A stretch of DNA of 64,000 nt, from positions 16,420 through 80,419 of the forward strand of contig NZ_SDZL01000003.1 of NCBI RefSeq assembly GCF_004210735.1, written 5' to 3'. Position numbers and translations under genes: made by a program. Positions 1-8,583 of this stretch are shown one piece after another. Numbering within the stretch: the first letter of the stretch is position 1; each line of letters starts with the position of its first letter. The notes under the pieces are model-generated. The model was not told where the DNA came from. It ran no database searches and saw nothing but the letters and a program-made list of their open reading frames with translations. This stretch comes from Brevundimonas sp. GTDB lineage: Bacteria; Pseudomonadota; Alphaproteobacteria; Caulobacterales; Caulobacteraceae.

Positions 1-534
1 ATCCGCGTCGATTTCCCGGTGCCGGAACGCTATCTGGCGACCCTGCGCGCGGGCACGCCCATTGTCGCCACAGCCGACGCCATCGGCGGCCAGACCTTCA
101 CCGGTCGCATCGCCCTGATCGACACCCGGGTCGACGAGCAGACGCGGGCCGTGATCGCCCGGGCCGAGTTCGCCAATCCGGGCGGCCTGATCCGTCCGGG
201 CATGATGGTGCGGGTCGCCATCCAGCAGGGCCTTCGCCAGTCCCCCGCCGCCCCGGAGTCGGCCATCCAGTATGAAGGGCAGGGCGCCTTCGTCTATCGC
301 ATCGCGCGCGGCGAGGAAGGCACGAACGCCCAGCGCGTCGAGGTCCAGACCGGCGCGGTCGAGGGCGGCTTTGTCGAAATCCTGTCCGGCGTCACGCCCG
401 GCGAACGCGTGGTCGGCTCCGGCCTGAACCGCATCCAGCCCGGCGCACCGGTCCGGGTCGCCGGAGAAGGCGGGCAAGGGCCGGGCCAAGGCCAGCGGAC
501 CGCCCCGAACACCGCCAAGGGCGCCGCCCGATGA
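1..534 (+). CDS. RND efflux periplasmic adaptor subunit (HlyD/MFP family), 3' part
   Basis: This is the C-terminal 177 codons of a membrane-fusion (adaptor) protein. The reading frame is open from base 1, so the start lies outside the window. The visible part is the beta-barrel region (TGRIALIDTRVDEQTRAV, then GLIRPGMMVRVAI), followed by the membrane-proximal domain with GFVEILSGVTPGERVV and a low-complexity Gly/Gln tail. In this family the adaptor links the inner-membrane RND pump to an outer-membrane channel. The stop overlaps the start of the next gene by four bases (ATGA), so the two are co-translated. The substrate cannot be read from the sequence. Confidence 0.93.
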   Translation: MRVDFPVPERYLATLRAGTPIVATADAIGGQTFTGRIALIDTRVDEQTRAVIARAEFANPGGLIRPGMMVRVAIQQGLRQSPAAPESAIQYEGQGAFVYRIARGEEGTNAQRVEVQTGAVEGGFVEILSGVTPGERVVGSGLNRIQPGAPVRVAGEGGQGPGQGQRTAPNTAKGAAR

Positions 535-3500
535 TGTTGTCCGATCTGTCGGTCCGCCGCCCCGTCTTTGCGGCGGTGGCGGCCATCGTCCTGTGCGTGA
601 TCGGGGCCGCGGCCTTCTTCTTCCTGCCGGTTCGCGAACTGCCGGACGTCGACCCCCCCATCGTCTCGGTCAACACCAGCTACGCCGGCGCCTCGGCCGA
701 GGTGATCGAAAGCCGGATCACCGAGCCCATCGAACAGCAGATCGCCGGCATCCAGGGCGTTCAGCGGATCAACTCGACCAGCCGTGACGGCCGCTCGAAC
801 GTCAACATCGAGTTCAGCCTGGACCGCAACATCGACGACGCCGCCAATGACGTGCGCGACCGCGTCAGCCGCGTCGTCGGCCGCCTGCCGGATCAGGCCG
901 ACCCGCCCGAAGTGGCCAAGGCCGACAGCGACAGCCAGCCGATCATGGTGCTGTTCCTGCGCTCGACCTCCATGAACCGGCTGGAGCTGACGGACTACGC
1001 CGACCGCTATCTGATCGACCGCCTGGCCACAGTGCCGGGCGTGGCCCAGGTCCAGATCTATGGTGAGCAACGCTACGCCATGCGCATCTGGCTGGACGCC
1101 GCCGCCATGGCCGCGCGGGGCCTGACCGTCACCCAGGTCGAAACCGCCCTGACGACCCAGAACGTCGAACTGCCCGCTGGGTCGCTGGAATCGACGGACA
1201 AGGACTACACCGTGCGGGTGGCGCGCACCTATGCGCGGGCCGAGGACTTCGCCCAGCTGCCTATCGGCACGGCGGGCTCGGCCACGGTCTCGACCGGTGT
1301 GATCCAGGGCAACGCCGCCTATGTCACCCGCCTGGGCGACATCGCCCGGGTCGAGGAGGCGCCGGCCGAGGCGCGCCGCCTGTTTCGGGGCAACGGCCTG
1401 GACCAGATCGGCCTGGCCGTGACGCGTCAGGCCCAGTCGAACGACCTGGCGATTTCCGACGGCGTCACCAAGCTGATGGAGCAAATCCGCCCCAGCCTGC
1501 CCGAAGGCGTCACGCTGGAGATGGGGTCCGACAACTCGGTCTTCACCTCGCACGCCATCGACGAGGTGTGGATCACCATCGGCATCTCGATGGCGCTGGT
1601 GGCGCTCGTCAATTTCATCTTCCTGGGCAGTCTGCGGGCGGCGTTGATCCCGTCCGTCGTGGCGCCGATCTGCCTGCTGGCGACCTTTATCGTGCTGGCG
1701 CCGCTGGGCTTCTCGCTGAACCTGCTGACGCTGCTGGCGCTGGTGCTGGCCATTGGTCTGGTGGTCGATGACGCCATCGTGGTGACCGAGAACATCCAGC
1801 GTCGTCTGGACCATGGCGAGCCGCCGCTGGTCGCGGCCGAGCGGGGGACGCGTCAGGTGTTCTTCGCTGTCGTGGCGACGACCGTCGTGCTGCTGTCGGT
1901 GTTCGCGCCGCTGCTGTTCCTGCCCGGCTATGTCGGGCGTCTGTTCGTCGAACTGGCGGCGGCCATCGCCGCCGCCGTGGCCTTCTCGGCCTTCCTGGCG
2001 CTCAGCCTGTCGCCGATGCTGGCGTCCAAGATCCTGAAGCCCGCCGCCGGGTCCGGCTGGCTGGCGCGTCAGGTCGACCGCACCATGGATGCGGTCAAGG
2101 AATCCTACAGCCGCTCGCTGGACGCCCTGCTGGGCCGCCGCATCGCCGTGGTCGGTGTCGCCGCCCTGATCCTGCTGGTCGGGGGTGGGGCGGTCGCCAT
2201 GTTCCTGCACCTGCCGGACGAACTGGTCCCGCCCGAGGATCGCGGCCGCGTCTCGGTTCGCGTCCAGGGGCCGGAGGGCGCGGGCTTCGACTACACCCGC
2301 AAGATCATGCTGGGTCTGGAGCCGATCCTGGCCGAGTACAGGGCGAACGGAGAGGTCGACAGCTATCTGGTCTCCGCCCCCGGCTTCGGCGGCGGCAGCT
2401 TCAACTCGGGTAACGCCAGCCTGACGCTCATGGACTGGTCCGAGCGCACCCGCTCGGCCGACGAGATCGCGCAGGAGCTTAACGCCAAGCTGCGCACCCA
2501 GACCGACGCCCAGGTCAACGCCTCGACCCCCGGCGCCTTCCAGCGCGGCGGCGGTAACTCCAACTCGGTCGAGATGGTGGTGACCGGGGCCGAATACGGC
2601 CCGATCTACAACTGGCTGCAGCCCGTTCTGGCGGCGGCCCAGGACTATCCCGGCTTCTCGCGTCCGCGTCTGAACTACGAGCCGAACTCGCCCCGTCTGC
2701 TGGTCGAGGTCGATCCGCAAAAGGCCGCCGCCCTGGGCGTCTCGTCCCAGCAGATCGGCCGCACGCTGGAGACGATGTTCGGCTCCCGCCGCGCCACGAC
2801 CTATATCAAGGGCGGTCAGGAATATGACGTCATCCTGCAGACAGACCGCGACAACCGGCGCGGTGTCGGGGATCTGGAGGCGCTGTATGTCTCGACCGGT
2901 GCGGGTCAACTGGTGCCGCTGTCGTCGGTGGTGACCACGCGCACGTCGGGCGATACGCCGGACCGGCGCCGGCTGGATCGCCAGCGAGCCATCACCCTTC
3001 AGGCCGATCTGGCGCCGGGCACGACCATCGCCGACGCCGTGGCCTTCCTGAACGCCGAGGTCGCCAAACAGCCGCAAGGTCTGGCGACCATCCGCTGGGG
3101 CGGCGCGGCCCGGGATCAGCAGGAGGCGGGCGGCGCGGTCGCTGCGGCCTTCGGCCTGGCCCTGCTGCTGGTCTTCCTGGTTCTGGCGGCCCAGTTCGAG
3201 AGCTGGATCACCCCGGCGGTGATCATGCTGACTGTGCCCCTGGCGGCGGCGGGCGGCCTGTTCGGCCTGTTGATGGCGGGCTCCAGCCTGAACATCTACA
3301 GCCAGATCGGCCTGATCATCCTGATCGGGGTGGCGGCCAAGAACGGCATCCTGATCGTCGAGTTCGCCAACCAGCTGCGCGATCAGGGCCGATCGATCCG
3401 CGAGGCGATCATCGAATCCTCGACCCTGCGGCTGCGGCCCATCGTCATGACCTCGATCGCCACCGCCTTCGGCGCCCTGCCGTTGATGCTGTGGCAAGGC

Positions 3501-3692
3501 GCGGGCGCGGGCAGCCGCCAGACCATCGGTGTGGTGATCTTCTCGGGCGCCATGTTCGCGACCCTGCTGACCCTGTTCGTGGTGCCTGTGGTCTATGGCG
3601 TGCTGGCGCGCTTCACCCGCTCGCCGGAATACACCGCGCGCAAGATCGAGGAATGGGAAGCGCAGGAGGTCGCGAGCAAGGCGGCTGACTGA
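531..3692 (+). CDS. RND family efflux pump, inner-membrane transporter (HAE1/AcrB-type)
   Basis: The protein has 1053 residues, the usual length for a proton-driven hydrophobe/amphiphile RND pump. The N-terminus (LSDLSVRRPVFAAV) gives the first membrane helix. Two periplasmic porter halves and two six-helix bundles follow. The proton-relay aspartate pair is visible in GLVVDDAIVVTENI, and the second half carries GVAAKNGILIVEFANQ. It starts inside the stop of the adaptor gene. No outer-membrane factor gene follows, so TolC-type partners must be encoded elsewhere. The family exports drugs, dyes or metals in general; the class (multidrug-like rather than CusA-like) is inferred from overall similarity. 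Confidence 0.95.
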   Translation: MMLSDLSVRRPVFAAVAAIVLCVIGAAAFFFLPVRELPDVDPPIVSVNTSYAGASAEVIESRITEPIEQQIAGIQGVQRINSTSRDGRSNVNIEFSLDRNIDDAANDVRDRVSRVVGRLPDQADPPEVAKADSDSQPIMVLFLRSTSMNRLELTDYADRYLIDRLATVPGVAQVQIYGEQRYAMRIWLDAAAMAARGLTVTQVETALTTQNVELPAGSLESTDKDYTVRVARTYARAEDFAQLPIGTAGSATVSTGVIQGNAAYVTRLGDIARVEEAPAEARRLFRGNGLDQIGLAVTRQAQSNDLAISDGVTKLMEQIRPSLPEGVTLEMGSDNSVFTSHAIDEVWITIGISMALVALVNFIFLGSLRAALIPSVVAPICLLATFIVLAPLGFSLNLLTLLALVLAIGLVVDDAIVVTENIQRRLDHGEPPLVAAERGTRQVFFAVVATTVVLLSVFAPLLFLPGYVGRLFVELAAAIAAAVAFSAFLALSLSPMLASKILKPAAGSGWLARQVDRTMDAVKESYSRSLDALLGRRIAVVGVAALILLVGGGAVAMFLHLPDELVPPEDRGRVSVRVQGPEGAGFDYTRKIMLGLEPILAEYRANGEVDSYLVSAPGFGGGSFNSGNASLTLMDWSERTRSADEIAQELNAKLRTQTDAQVNASTPGAFQRGGGNSNSVEMVVTGAEYGPIYNWLQPVLAAAQDYPGFSRPRLNYEPNSPRLLVEVDPQKAAALGVSSQQIGRTLETMFGSRRATTYIKGGQEYDVILQTDRDNRRGVGDLEALYVSTGAGQLVPLSSVVTTRTSGDTPDRRRLDRQRAITLQADLAPGTTIADAVAFLNAEVAKQPQGLATIRWGGAARDQQEAGGAVAAAFGLALLLVFLVLAAQFESWITPAVIMLTVPLAAAGGLFGLLMAGSSLNIYSQIGLIILIGVAAKNGILIVEFANQLRDQGRSIREAIIESSTLRLRPIVMTSIATAFGALPLMLWQGAGAGSRQTIGVVIFSGAMFATLLTLFVVPVVYGVLARFTRSPEYTARKIEEWEAQEVASKAAD

Positions 3693-3703
3693 CCCTTGCC
3701 TTC

Positions 3704-3855
3704 TCCCTCCCCGTCCCGGGGAGGGTGGCTGAGCCCGCAAGGGCGAAGCCGGGTGGGGGCGACCAGGCTGAGCATCCACCGCGCCCAGCATCGCCAGGCC
3801 CTCCCCACCCGGTCGCTGCGCGACCACCCTCCCCAGAAGGGGAGGGAGAGGCGTC
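3704..3855. repeat. Structured intergenic inverted repeat, CCCTCCCC-tip type
   Basis: The element fills the gap between two convergent genes. Each end is a palindrome (CCCTCCCC, short loop, GGGGAGGG). Inward of the tip comes a stretch that differs between the ends (GGTCGCGCAGCGACC on the right end, read inward, forms its own stem), then a shared GGGTGGGG block. The two ends are inverted copies of one another. The plan is the same as that of the four 150-bp repeats elsewhere in the window, although the tip sequence differs. Confidence 0.8.
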
Positions 3856-3858
3856 GCG

Positions 3859-4344
3859 TTATTGCGCCGCCGGCGCATACCCCGTCTCGACCTTCAGGAA
3901 GGCGATGACGTCGCGTCGGTCGGTCGCGTCGGGCAGGCCGGGGAAGGTCATCTTGTTCCCCGGCAGGAAGGTGCGCGGGTTCTGCAGCCAATGGTCCAGC
4001 CGCTCGGCGTCCCAGGCGAACCCGGCCGCCTTCAGCGCGGGCGAATAGTTGTATTTGACGTGCGTTCCCGCCTGACGGGCAAAGACGCCGTACAGGTTCG
4101 GCCCCGTCATGTTCGGCCCGTTCGGCGTGATCGTGTGGCAGGACCGGCACCGGGCGAAGGCGCGGGCGCCGTTCTCCAGATCACCGGCGTCATAGGGCGC
4201 GGGCAGGGCGGCCATCAGCGCCGTCTTCTGTTCCGCGCTCAGGGCGACCGGCGTCGGCGTCGCGGGCGCATCGGCCGGCTCGTCCCCCGAACCACAGGCG
4301 GCCAGCGACAGCATCAACAGGGCAGGGGCGAACAGGCGGCGCAT
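3859..4344 (-). CDS. c-type cytochrome lipoprotein (class I)
   Basis: The protein has 161 residues. The start at 4344 is chosen because it gives a clean lipoprotein signal (MRRLFAPALLMLSLAACGSG, lipobox LAAC). A Pro/Ala linker follows, then one heme-binding CRSCH motif. PNMTGPNLYGVF and a later NKMTFPG segment follow, the Met of which is the likely axial ligand as in cytochrome c2/c552 proteins. It probably sits on the periplasmic face and carries single electrons. It converges on the RND pump gene. The electron partner is unknown. The longer upstream frame is not used because it would destroy the signal sequence. Confidence 0.9.
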   Translation of the reverse strand: MRRLFAPALLMLSLAACGSGDEPADAPATPTPVALSAEQKTALMAALPAPYDAGDLENGARAFARCRSCHTITPNGPNMTGPNLYGVFARQAGTHVKYNYSPALKAAGFAWDAERLDHWLQNPRTFLPGNKMTFPGLPDATDRRDVIAFLKVETGYAPAAQ

Positions 4345-4434
4345 GGCGGTCTCCGGTAACGGCGACAGTGATAGCGCAAGGGCGTTTCGTCGCAACGCCT
4401 GTGCTTGTCGCATGCTGGACGCCGTCGGGTCGCA

Positions 4435-4453
4435 CCTGATAATCACTGTCAGG
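4435..4453. promoter_or_regulatory. Candidate iron-responsive operator upstream of feoA
   Basis: A 19-bp imperfect inverted repeat (CCTGA, nine-base spacer, TCAGG) contains the hexamer GATAAT and lies about 40 bp before feoA. One perfect Fur-type hexamer and the position make a Fur site plausible, but the match to the classical 19-mer is partial. Confidence 0.3.
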
Positions 4454-4491
4454 AAGGTCGGCGCCTCGCGCGCCGGAATAATGCGAGCGTC

Positions 4492-4758
4492 ATGACCCAG
4501 ACCATCAAACTCAGCCAGGCCCGTATCGGCGATCGCGGCGTGATCACCCAGGTCGGCGACCACTGTCACCATCAGGAGCATGAGGTCGAGCTGGAGCGTC
4601 GCCTGCTGGAACTGGGCTTTGTCGAGGGCGCGCGCGTCGAACTGCTGCACGAGGGCCTGTTCGGCCGCGATCCCATCGCCATCAAGGTGGACGACATGCG
4701 CGTCGCCCTGCGCCGTCACGAGGCCGCCAGCCTGACCGTAGAACTGGACGCCGCCTGA
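4492..4758 (+). CDS. feoA: Ferrous iron transport protein A
   Basis: The protein has 88 residues with the SH3-like FeoA fold: KLSQARIGDRGVI at the N-terminus, RLLELGFVEGARVEL in the middle and DPIAIKVDDMRVALRRHEA near the end. FeoA is a small cytoplasmic partner thought to modulate the FeoB permease. The ATG at 4492 is preferred over longer in-frame starts because it begins directly before the conserved fold. Its stop shares one base with the feoB start (TGATG), indicating translational coupling. No feoC-like gene follows feoB. Confidence 0.95.
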   Translation: MTQTIKLSQARIGDRGVITQVGDHCHHQEHEVELERRLLELGFVEGARVELLHEGLFGRDPIAIKVDDMRVALRRHEAASLTVELDAA

Positions 4759-6629
4759 TGGATGTCGCCGTTCGTCCCGCCCGCATCGCCCTGGTCGGCA
4801 ACCCCAACAGCGGCAAGACCGCCCTGTTCAACGCCCTGACCGGCGCCCACCAGAAGGTCGCCAACTACGCCGGCGTGACCGTCGAGCGGAAGGAGGGCCG
4901 GATCGTCTCCGAGGCGGGCCGCTCCATGACCATTCTGGACCTGCCGGGCACCTATTCCCTGCGCGCCCGCAGCCTGGATGAAGAAGTCACCCGCGACGCC
5001 GTTCTGGGCACGCTGGCGGGCGAGGTTCCGCCGGACGTGGTGGTCTGTGTCGCCGACGCCACCAACCTGCGTCTGGTGCTGCGTCTGGCGCTGGAGTTGA
5101 AGCAGGTCGGCCGGCCGATGGTGCTGGCGCTGAACATGTTCGACATCGCCCAGCGTCAGGGCCTGCGCATCGATCTGGAGCGGCTGTCCGCTGAACTGGG
5201 CGCGCCGGTCGTGACGACCGTGGCCACCCGAAAGCGCGGCATTCCCGAACTGGTCGCCGCGGTCGAGGCGCAGGCCGGCCTGTTCCGGGCCGAGACCCAT
5301 AATGTCTGGCACGCCCCCTCGGCCGCCGAAATCCGCGCCGCCCACCGTGAGGCCGAGCGCATCATGAAGGCCTGCGTCCGCCCGCCCGAGCGGCCGGACA
5401 CCTTGACGGGCAAGATCGACAGCGTGCTGCTGAACCCGGTCGCGGGTCTGGTCATTCTGTTGGCCGTGCTGTTCGTCATGTTCCAGGCGGTCTTCGCCTG
5501 GGCCACCCCGGCCATGGACCTGATCGAGGCGGGCTTCGGCGCGCTGGGCGGCCTGGTCGCGGCGGTCGTGCCGGACGGCCTTTTGCAGAGCCTGATCGTC
5601 GACGGCCTGATCTCGGGCGTCGGCAGCGTGCTGGTCTTCCTGCCGCAGATCCTGATCATCTTCCTGTTCATCATACTGCTGGAAGACTTCGGCTACATGG
5701 CGCGGGCCGCCTTCCTGATGGACAAGATCATGGGCGGGGCGGGGCTGCATGGCCGCGCCTTCATCCCCCTGCTGTCCAGCTTCGCCTGCGCCATTCCCGG
5801 CATCATGGCGACCCGGGTGATCGAGGCGAAGCGCGACCGCCTGACCACCATCCTGGTCGCGCCGCTGATGACCTGCTCGGCGCGCATCCCGGTCTATACG
5901 CTGATCATCGCCGCCTTCATTCCGAACGAGACGGTGTGGGGCTTCGCCAACCTGCAGGGGCTGGTGATGTTCGGGCTCTACGCCTCGGGCATCCTTTCTG
6001 CGCTGCTGGTGTCGCTGGTGGTGCGCAAGGTGTTCTGGCGCGGCGCGGTCGAGCCCTTCATGATGGAGCTGCCGGCCTACAAGATCCCGGACGTGAAGAG
6101 CGTCCTGTTCAACCTGTGGCTCCGGGCCAAGATCTTCATGCGCCGCGCGGGCAAGATCATCCTGCCGCTGATGATCATCGTCTGGGCGCTGTCGACCTTC
6201 CCCTATCCGCCCGAAGGCGCGACCGGTCCGGCCATCGACTATTCCGTCGCCGGCATGATCGGCAAGACGCTGGAACCCATCTTCGCCCCCATCGGATTCA
6301 GCTGGCAGATGGTCGTGGCCCTGGTGCCCGGCATGGCTGCGCGCGAGGTGGCGGTGGCAGTCCTCGGCACCGTCTATGCCGTGGCGGGGGCAGAGGAAAA
6401 CGTCGGCGCACTGGCTTCGGTGCTGGCCGCCGACTGGTCGCTGGCTACCGGCCTGGCCTTCCTGGCCTGGTACGTCTTTGCGCCGCAATGCCTGCCGACC
6501 ATCGGCGTGGTTCGTCGCGAGACGGGCTCGCTGAAATGGACGCTGATCATGGTCGGCTACATGTTCGGTCTGGCCTATCTGTCGGCCTTCGTCGTCTACC
6601 GGATCGCGGTGGCCCTGGGCGGGGGGTGA
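4758..6629 (+). CDS. feoB: Ferrous iron transporter FeoB
   Basis: The protein has 623 residues, somewhat shorter than the 770-residue enteric form. The cytoplasmic G-domain shows the P-loop GNPNSGKTALFNALTG, the switch/G3 motif DLPGTYSL and the G4 motif LNMFD. A membrane domain with paired gate repeats follows, including the conserved segments EDFGYMARAAFLMD and FIPLLSSFACAIPGIMATR, the latter with the gate cysteine. It imports Fe(II) across the inner membrane. It is coupled to feoA. A large hairpin follows the gene at 6671-6714. Confidence 0.97.
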   Translation: MDVAVRPARIALVGNPNSGKTALFNALTGAHQKVANYAGVTVERKEGRIVSEAGRSMTILDLPGTYSLRARSLDEEVTRDAVLGTLAGEVPPDVVVCVADATNLRLVLRLALELKQVGRPMVLALNMFDIAQRQGLRIDLERLSAELGAPVVTTVATRKRGIPELVAAVEAQAGLFRAETHNVWHAPSAAEIRAAHREAERIMKACVRPPERPDTLTGKIDSVLLNPVAGLVILLAVLFVMFQAVFAWATPAMDLIEAGFGALGGLVAAVVPDGLLQSLIVDGLISGVGSVLVFLPQILIIFLFIILLEDFGYMARAAFLMDKIMGGAGLHGRAFIPLLSSFACAIPGIMATRVIEAKRDRLTTILVAPLMTCSARIPVYTLIIAAFIPNETVWGFANLQGLVMFGLYASGILSALLVSLVVRKVFWRGAVEPFMMELPAYKIPDVKSVLFNLWLRAKIFMRRAGKIILPLMIIVWALSTFPYPPEGATGPAIDYSVAGMIGKTLEPIFAPIGFSWQMVVALVPGMAAREVAVAVLGTVYAVAGAEENVGALASVLAADWSLATGLAFLAWYVFAPQCLPTIGVVRRETGSLKWTLIMVGYMFGLAYLSAFVVYRIAVALGGG

Positions 6630-6670
6630 CTTTGCGTCGGCCTATCGCGCTTCGCGCTACTTGAGGCCAG

Positions 6671-6714
6671 GGGCCGCGTCGGGTCGAGAAGGCGTAGCCT
6701 TCTGACCGCGGCCC
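6671..6714. other. Strong hairpin between feoB and the TetR gene
   Basis: GGGCCGC, GGTC and AGAAGGC on the left pair with GCCTTCT, GACC and GCGGCCC on the right around a three-base loop, with small bulges on the left arm only. It lies between two convergent genes. A T-tract is missing on both sides, so it is not a textbook intrinsic terminator, but it could end or stabilise either transcript. Confidence 0.6.
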
Positions 6715-6728
6715 GCTAAGAAAACGCG

Positions 6729-7355
6729 TCAGCGTCCCGTCGTCAGCTTCACGACGATGTGCGCCGTCGTATCCACGATGGCCTCGGACGTGTCGGCGCG
6801 GCGCATCAGGTCGAAACCGGCGGCCACGGATTCGATCAGGCTGGCCGTCTCATAGGACGCCAGGCGGGGGTTCAGCCCCTCGGGGTGGAAGCCGCTGGAT
6901 CGGGCCTGGGCGATCCGCCGTTCCAGCGCCAGATGCAGCCGCCGCAGCCGCTTGATCCGGCTCTCGGCGAAGGCCGGCTCGCCCTTGTCGGCCAGCATGT
7001 GCTCGACCCGCAGCACCGCCCCGTGCTCGCCCCACAGCGACAGCATCTCCAGCACCAGCGCCCGCGCCGAGGCGAAGCCCCGTTCGCCGCTCCAGTCCGC
7101 CTGGACGTGCGCGGCCAGCCGCTGGAAGTCGGTTCCGGCGTCCTCGGCCAGCACCAGCACCACTTCCTCCACCGTCTTGAAATAGGTGTAGAAGGTCGGC
7201 GCCGAGACCCCGGCCGCCAGCGCTACGTCCGCGGCCCGAACCTCGCCCAGGTGTTTCTGGGTCAGAAGCGCCCGCGTGGCGTCCAGGATGGCGCGACGCG
7301 TTCGGCCGCCTCGTGCGCCGATCCTGTGTCCAAGCTTGTTGGTTGTCTCGGACAT
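6729..7355 (-). CDS. TetR/AcrR family transcriptional regulator
   Basis: The protein has 208 residues. The N-terminal helix-turn-helix spans about residues 18-64 (RRAILDATRALLT, then VRAADVALAAGVSAPTFYTYF), typical of TetR repressors. The C-terminal ligand/dimer domain is not diagnostic. No target gene is obvious: upstream lies tRNA-Thr, and downstream the convergent feoB. It could act at a distance or on itself. The ligand is unknown. Confidence 0.9.
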   Translation of the reverse strand: MSETTNKLGHRIGARGGRTRRAILDATRALLTQKHLGEVRAADVALAAGVSAPTFYTYFKTVEEVVLVLAEDAGTDFQRLAAHVQADWSGERGFASARALVLEMLSLWGEHGAVLRVEHMLADKGEPAFAESRIKRLRRLHLALERRIAQARSSGFHPEGLNPRLASYETASLIESVAAGFDLMRRADTSEAIVDTTAHIVVKLTTGR

Positions 7356-7386
7356 GCTCGGGGAGGGGCCGCCGGGAGAGGAATGA

Positions 7387-7462
7387 TGGTGCCGGTTGCA
7401 GGAATCGAACCCGCGACATCCAGTTTACAAAACTGGCGCTCTACCAACTGAGCTAAACCGGC
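7387..7462 (-). tRNA. tRNA-Thr (anticodon TGT)
   Basis: The reverse strand folds into a full cloverleaf. The acceptor stem GCCGGTT pairs with AACCGGC. The D-arm has AGCTCAGTTGGTAGAGC. The anticodon stem CCAGT/ACTGG encloses the loop TTTGTAA, giving anticodon TGT. The T-arm has GGGTTCGATTCC. The discriminator is A and the 3' CCA is encoded (7387-7389). Confidence 0.97.
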
Positions 7463-7514
7463 GTTGCACGCCTTATGCTGGCGGAATCTCCGGCGTGCAA
7501 GCAATGTGCGTCAC

Positions 7515-7877
7515 ATGCCCGTCGCCGCACCCTTTTCCGCCTATCTGACGCCCATCCTGATGCTGATGGCGTCCAATGTCTTCATGACCTTCGCCTGGTA
7601 TGGCCACCTGAAATTCGGGACCAAGCCCCTGTGGATCGTGGTCATGCTGAGCTGGGGCATCGCCTTCTTCGAATACTGGCTGGCCGTGCCCGCCAATCGC
7701 ATCGGCCACGCCGTCTATTCCGCCGCCGAACTGAAGACGATGCAGGAGGTGATCACCCTGCTGGTCTTCGCCGTCTTTTCGGTCACCTATCTGGGCGAGA
7801 AGCTGACGGTGAACCATCTGGTCGGCTTTGGCCTGATCATGGGCGGGGCGTGGTTCATCTTCCGCGGGCCGCTGTAA
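7515..7877 (+). CDS. DUF486 (DMT-superfamily-like) membrane protein
   Basis: The protein has 120 residues with four predicted membrane helices: LTPILMLMASNVFMTFAWYG, PLWIVVMLSWGIAFFEYWL, MQEVITLLVFAVFSVTYLGE and LVGFGLIMGGAWFIF. The pattern FAWYGHLKF, then WGIAFFEYWLAVPANRIGH, matches the DUF486 family, small four-helix proteins related to one half of drug/metabolite transporters. Function is unknown. The ATG at 7515 is chosen; a GTG three codons earlier is possible. It is immediately followed by a 150-bp structured repeat. Confidence 0.85.
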   Translation: MPVAAPFSAYLTPILMLMASNVFMTFAWYGHLKFGTKPLWIVVMLSWGIAFFEYWLAVPANRIGHAVYSAAELKTMQEVITLLVFAVFSVTYLGEKLTVNHLVGFGLIMGGAWFIFRGPL

Positions 7878-7880
7878 AAT

Positions 7881-8030
7881 CCTTCTCCCCTCGGGGGAGA
7901 AGGTGGGCGGCGAAGCCGCTCGGATGAGGGGGCTGTGTCAGCGAGCAGACGGCTTGATGTCGAGGGTGAGGCCAACCGCCCCCTCATCCGTCTTGCTCCG
8001 CAAGCCACCTTCTCCCCCGAGGGGAGAAGG
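7881..8030. repeat. 150-bp structured inverted repeat (CCTTCTCCCC tip), copy 1
   Basis: Both ends carry the palindrome CCTTCTCCCC..GGGGGAGAAGG in inverted orientation. Inward of the left tip is a small stem (GCGGC gaa GCCGC), then the conserved block GGATGAGGGGGC. The right end mirrors this with GCCCCCTCATCC. The centre matches the inverted centre of the copy at 22575-22723. It lies between convergent genes. Confidence 0.9.
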
Positions 8031-8033
8031 AAA

Positions 8034-8471
8034 TCAGTCCAGCGCCGCGGCGATGCGTGCAGCCAGCGCCTTGAGCTGATCCGTGTCCGCCATCGGCGCA
8101 TGGCCGTGGCCCTTCATCGGCCGGTCGGTCCAGCGCGGCACGATGTGGAAATGCAGGTGGAAGACGGTCTGCCCGCCCGCCTCGCCGTTGAACTGCATGA
8201 CGCTCAGCCCCTCGGGCGCCAGCGCCTTCTCAACCGCGCGAGCCGTGCGCTGGACCGCCAGGATCAGGCGCTCCAGCGCCTCGGGCTCGATCTCCAGGAT
8301 GGTGCGCGCCTGCGAGGTCTTGGACACCACCAACACATGCCCCTCGGACTGGGGAAAGACGTCCATGAAGGCCAGGACCTGATCGTCCTCCCACACCTTC
8401 ACGCTGGGGATGTCGCCGCGCAGGATCTTGCCGAAGATATTGTCGGGGTCATAGGCGCCGTGAAGGCTCAT
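8034..8471 (-). CDS. HIT family protein (histidine-triad nucleotide hydrolase)
   Basis: The protein has 145 residues. The histidine triad is QTVFHLHFHIVPRW, with H105, H107 and H109. The N-terminal IFGKILRGDIPS and the FMDVFPQSEGHVLVV segment are typical of the Hint/HinT branch. These enzymes hydrolyse nucleoside phosphoramidates or related adenylates in the cytoplasm. The start at 8471 is the ATG before MSLHGAYDPDNIF. The gene stands alone, and its 3' end abuts a structured repeat. Confidence 0.93.
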   Translation of the reverse strand: MSLHGAYDPDNIFGKILRGDIPSVKVWEDDQVLAFMDVFPQSEGHVLVVSKTSQARTILEIEPEALERLILAVQRTARAVEKALAPEGLSVMQFNGEAGGQTVFHLHFHIVPRWTDRPMKGHGHAPMADTDQLKALAARIAAALD

Positions 8472-8583
8472 CGTCGGTCTCCGTGTCGCTGTCGAACCAA
8501 ATCAGTAGCAGCTGGGGGCGGGGAGCCAAACGCCCACCGGCGCGCTATATGGTCAAGCTGAGGTTTAGCCCGGAGAGGTCGCC

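Noticed and set aside
294..3878. 1194-codon open frame antisense to the RND pump gene
   Set aside because: The protein is a Gln/His/Arg/Asp-rich shadow with no known motif, lying exactly opposite a clear RND pump. High G+C removes stops from this frame.
4716..6488. 590-codon frame antisense to feoB
   Set aside because: It consists of GHDQR-type low-complexity residues opposite a textbook feoB.
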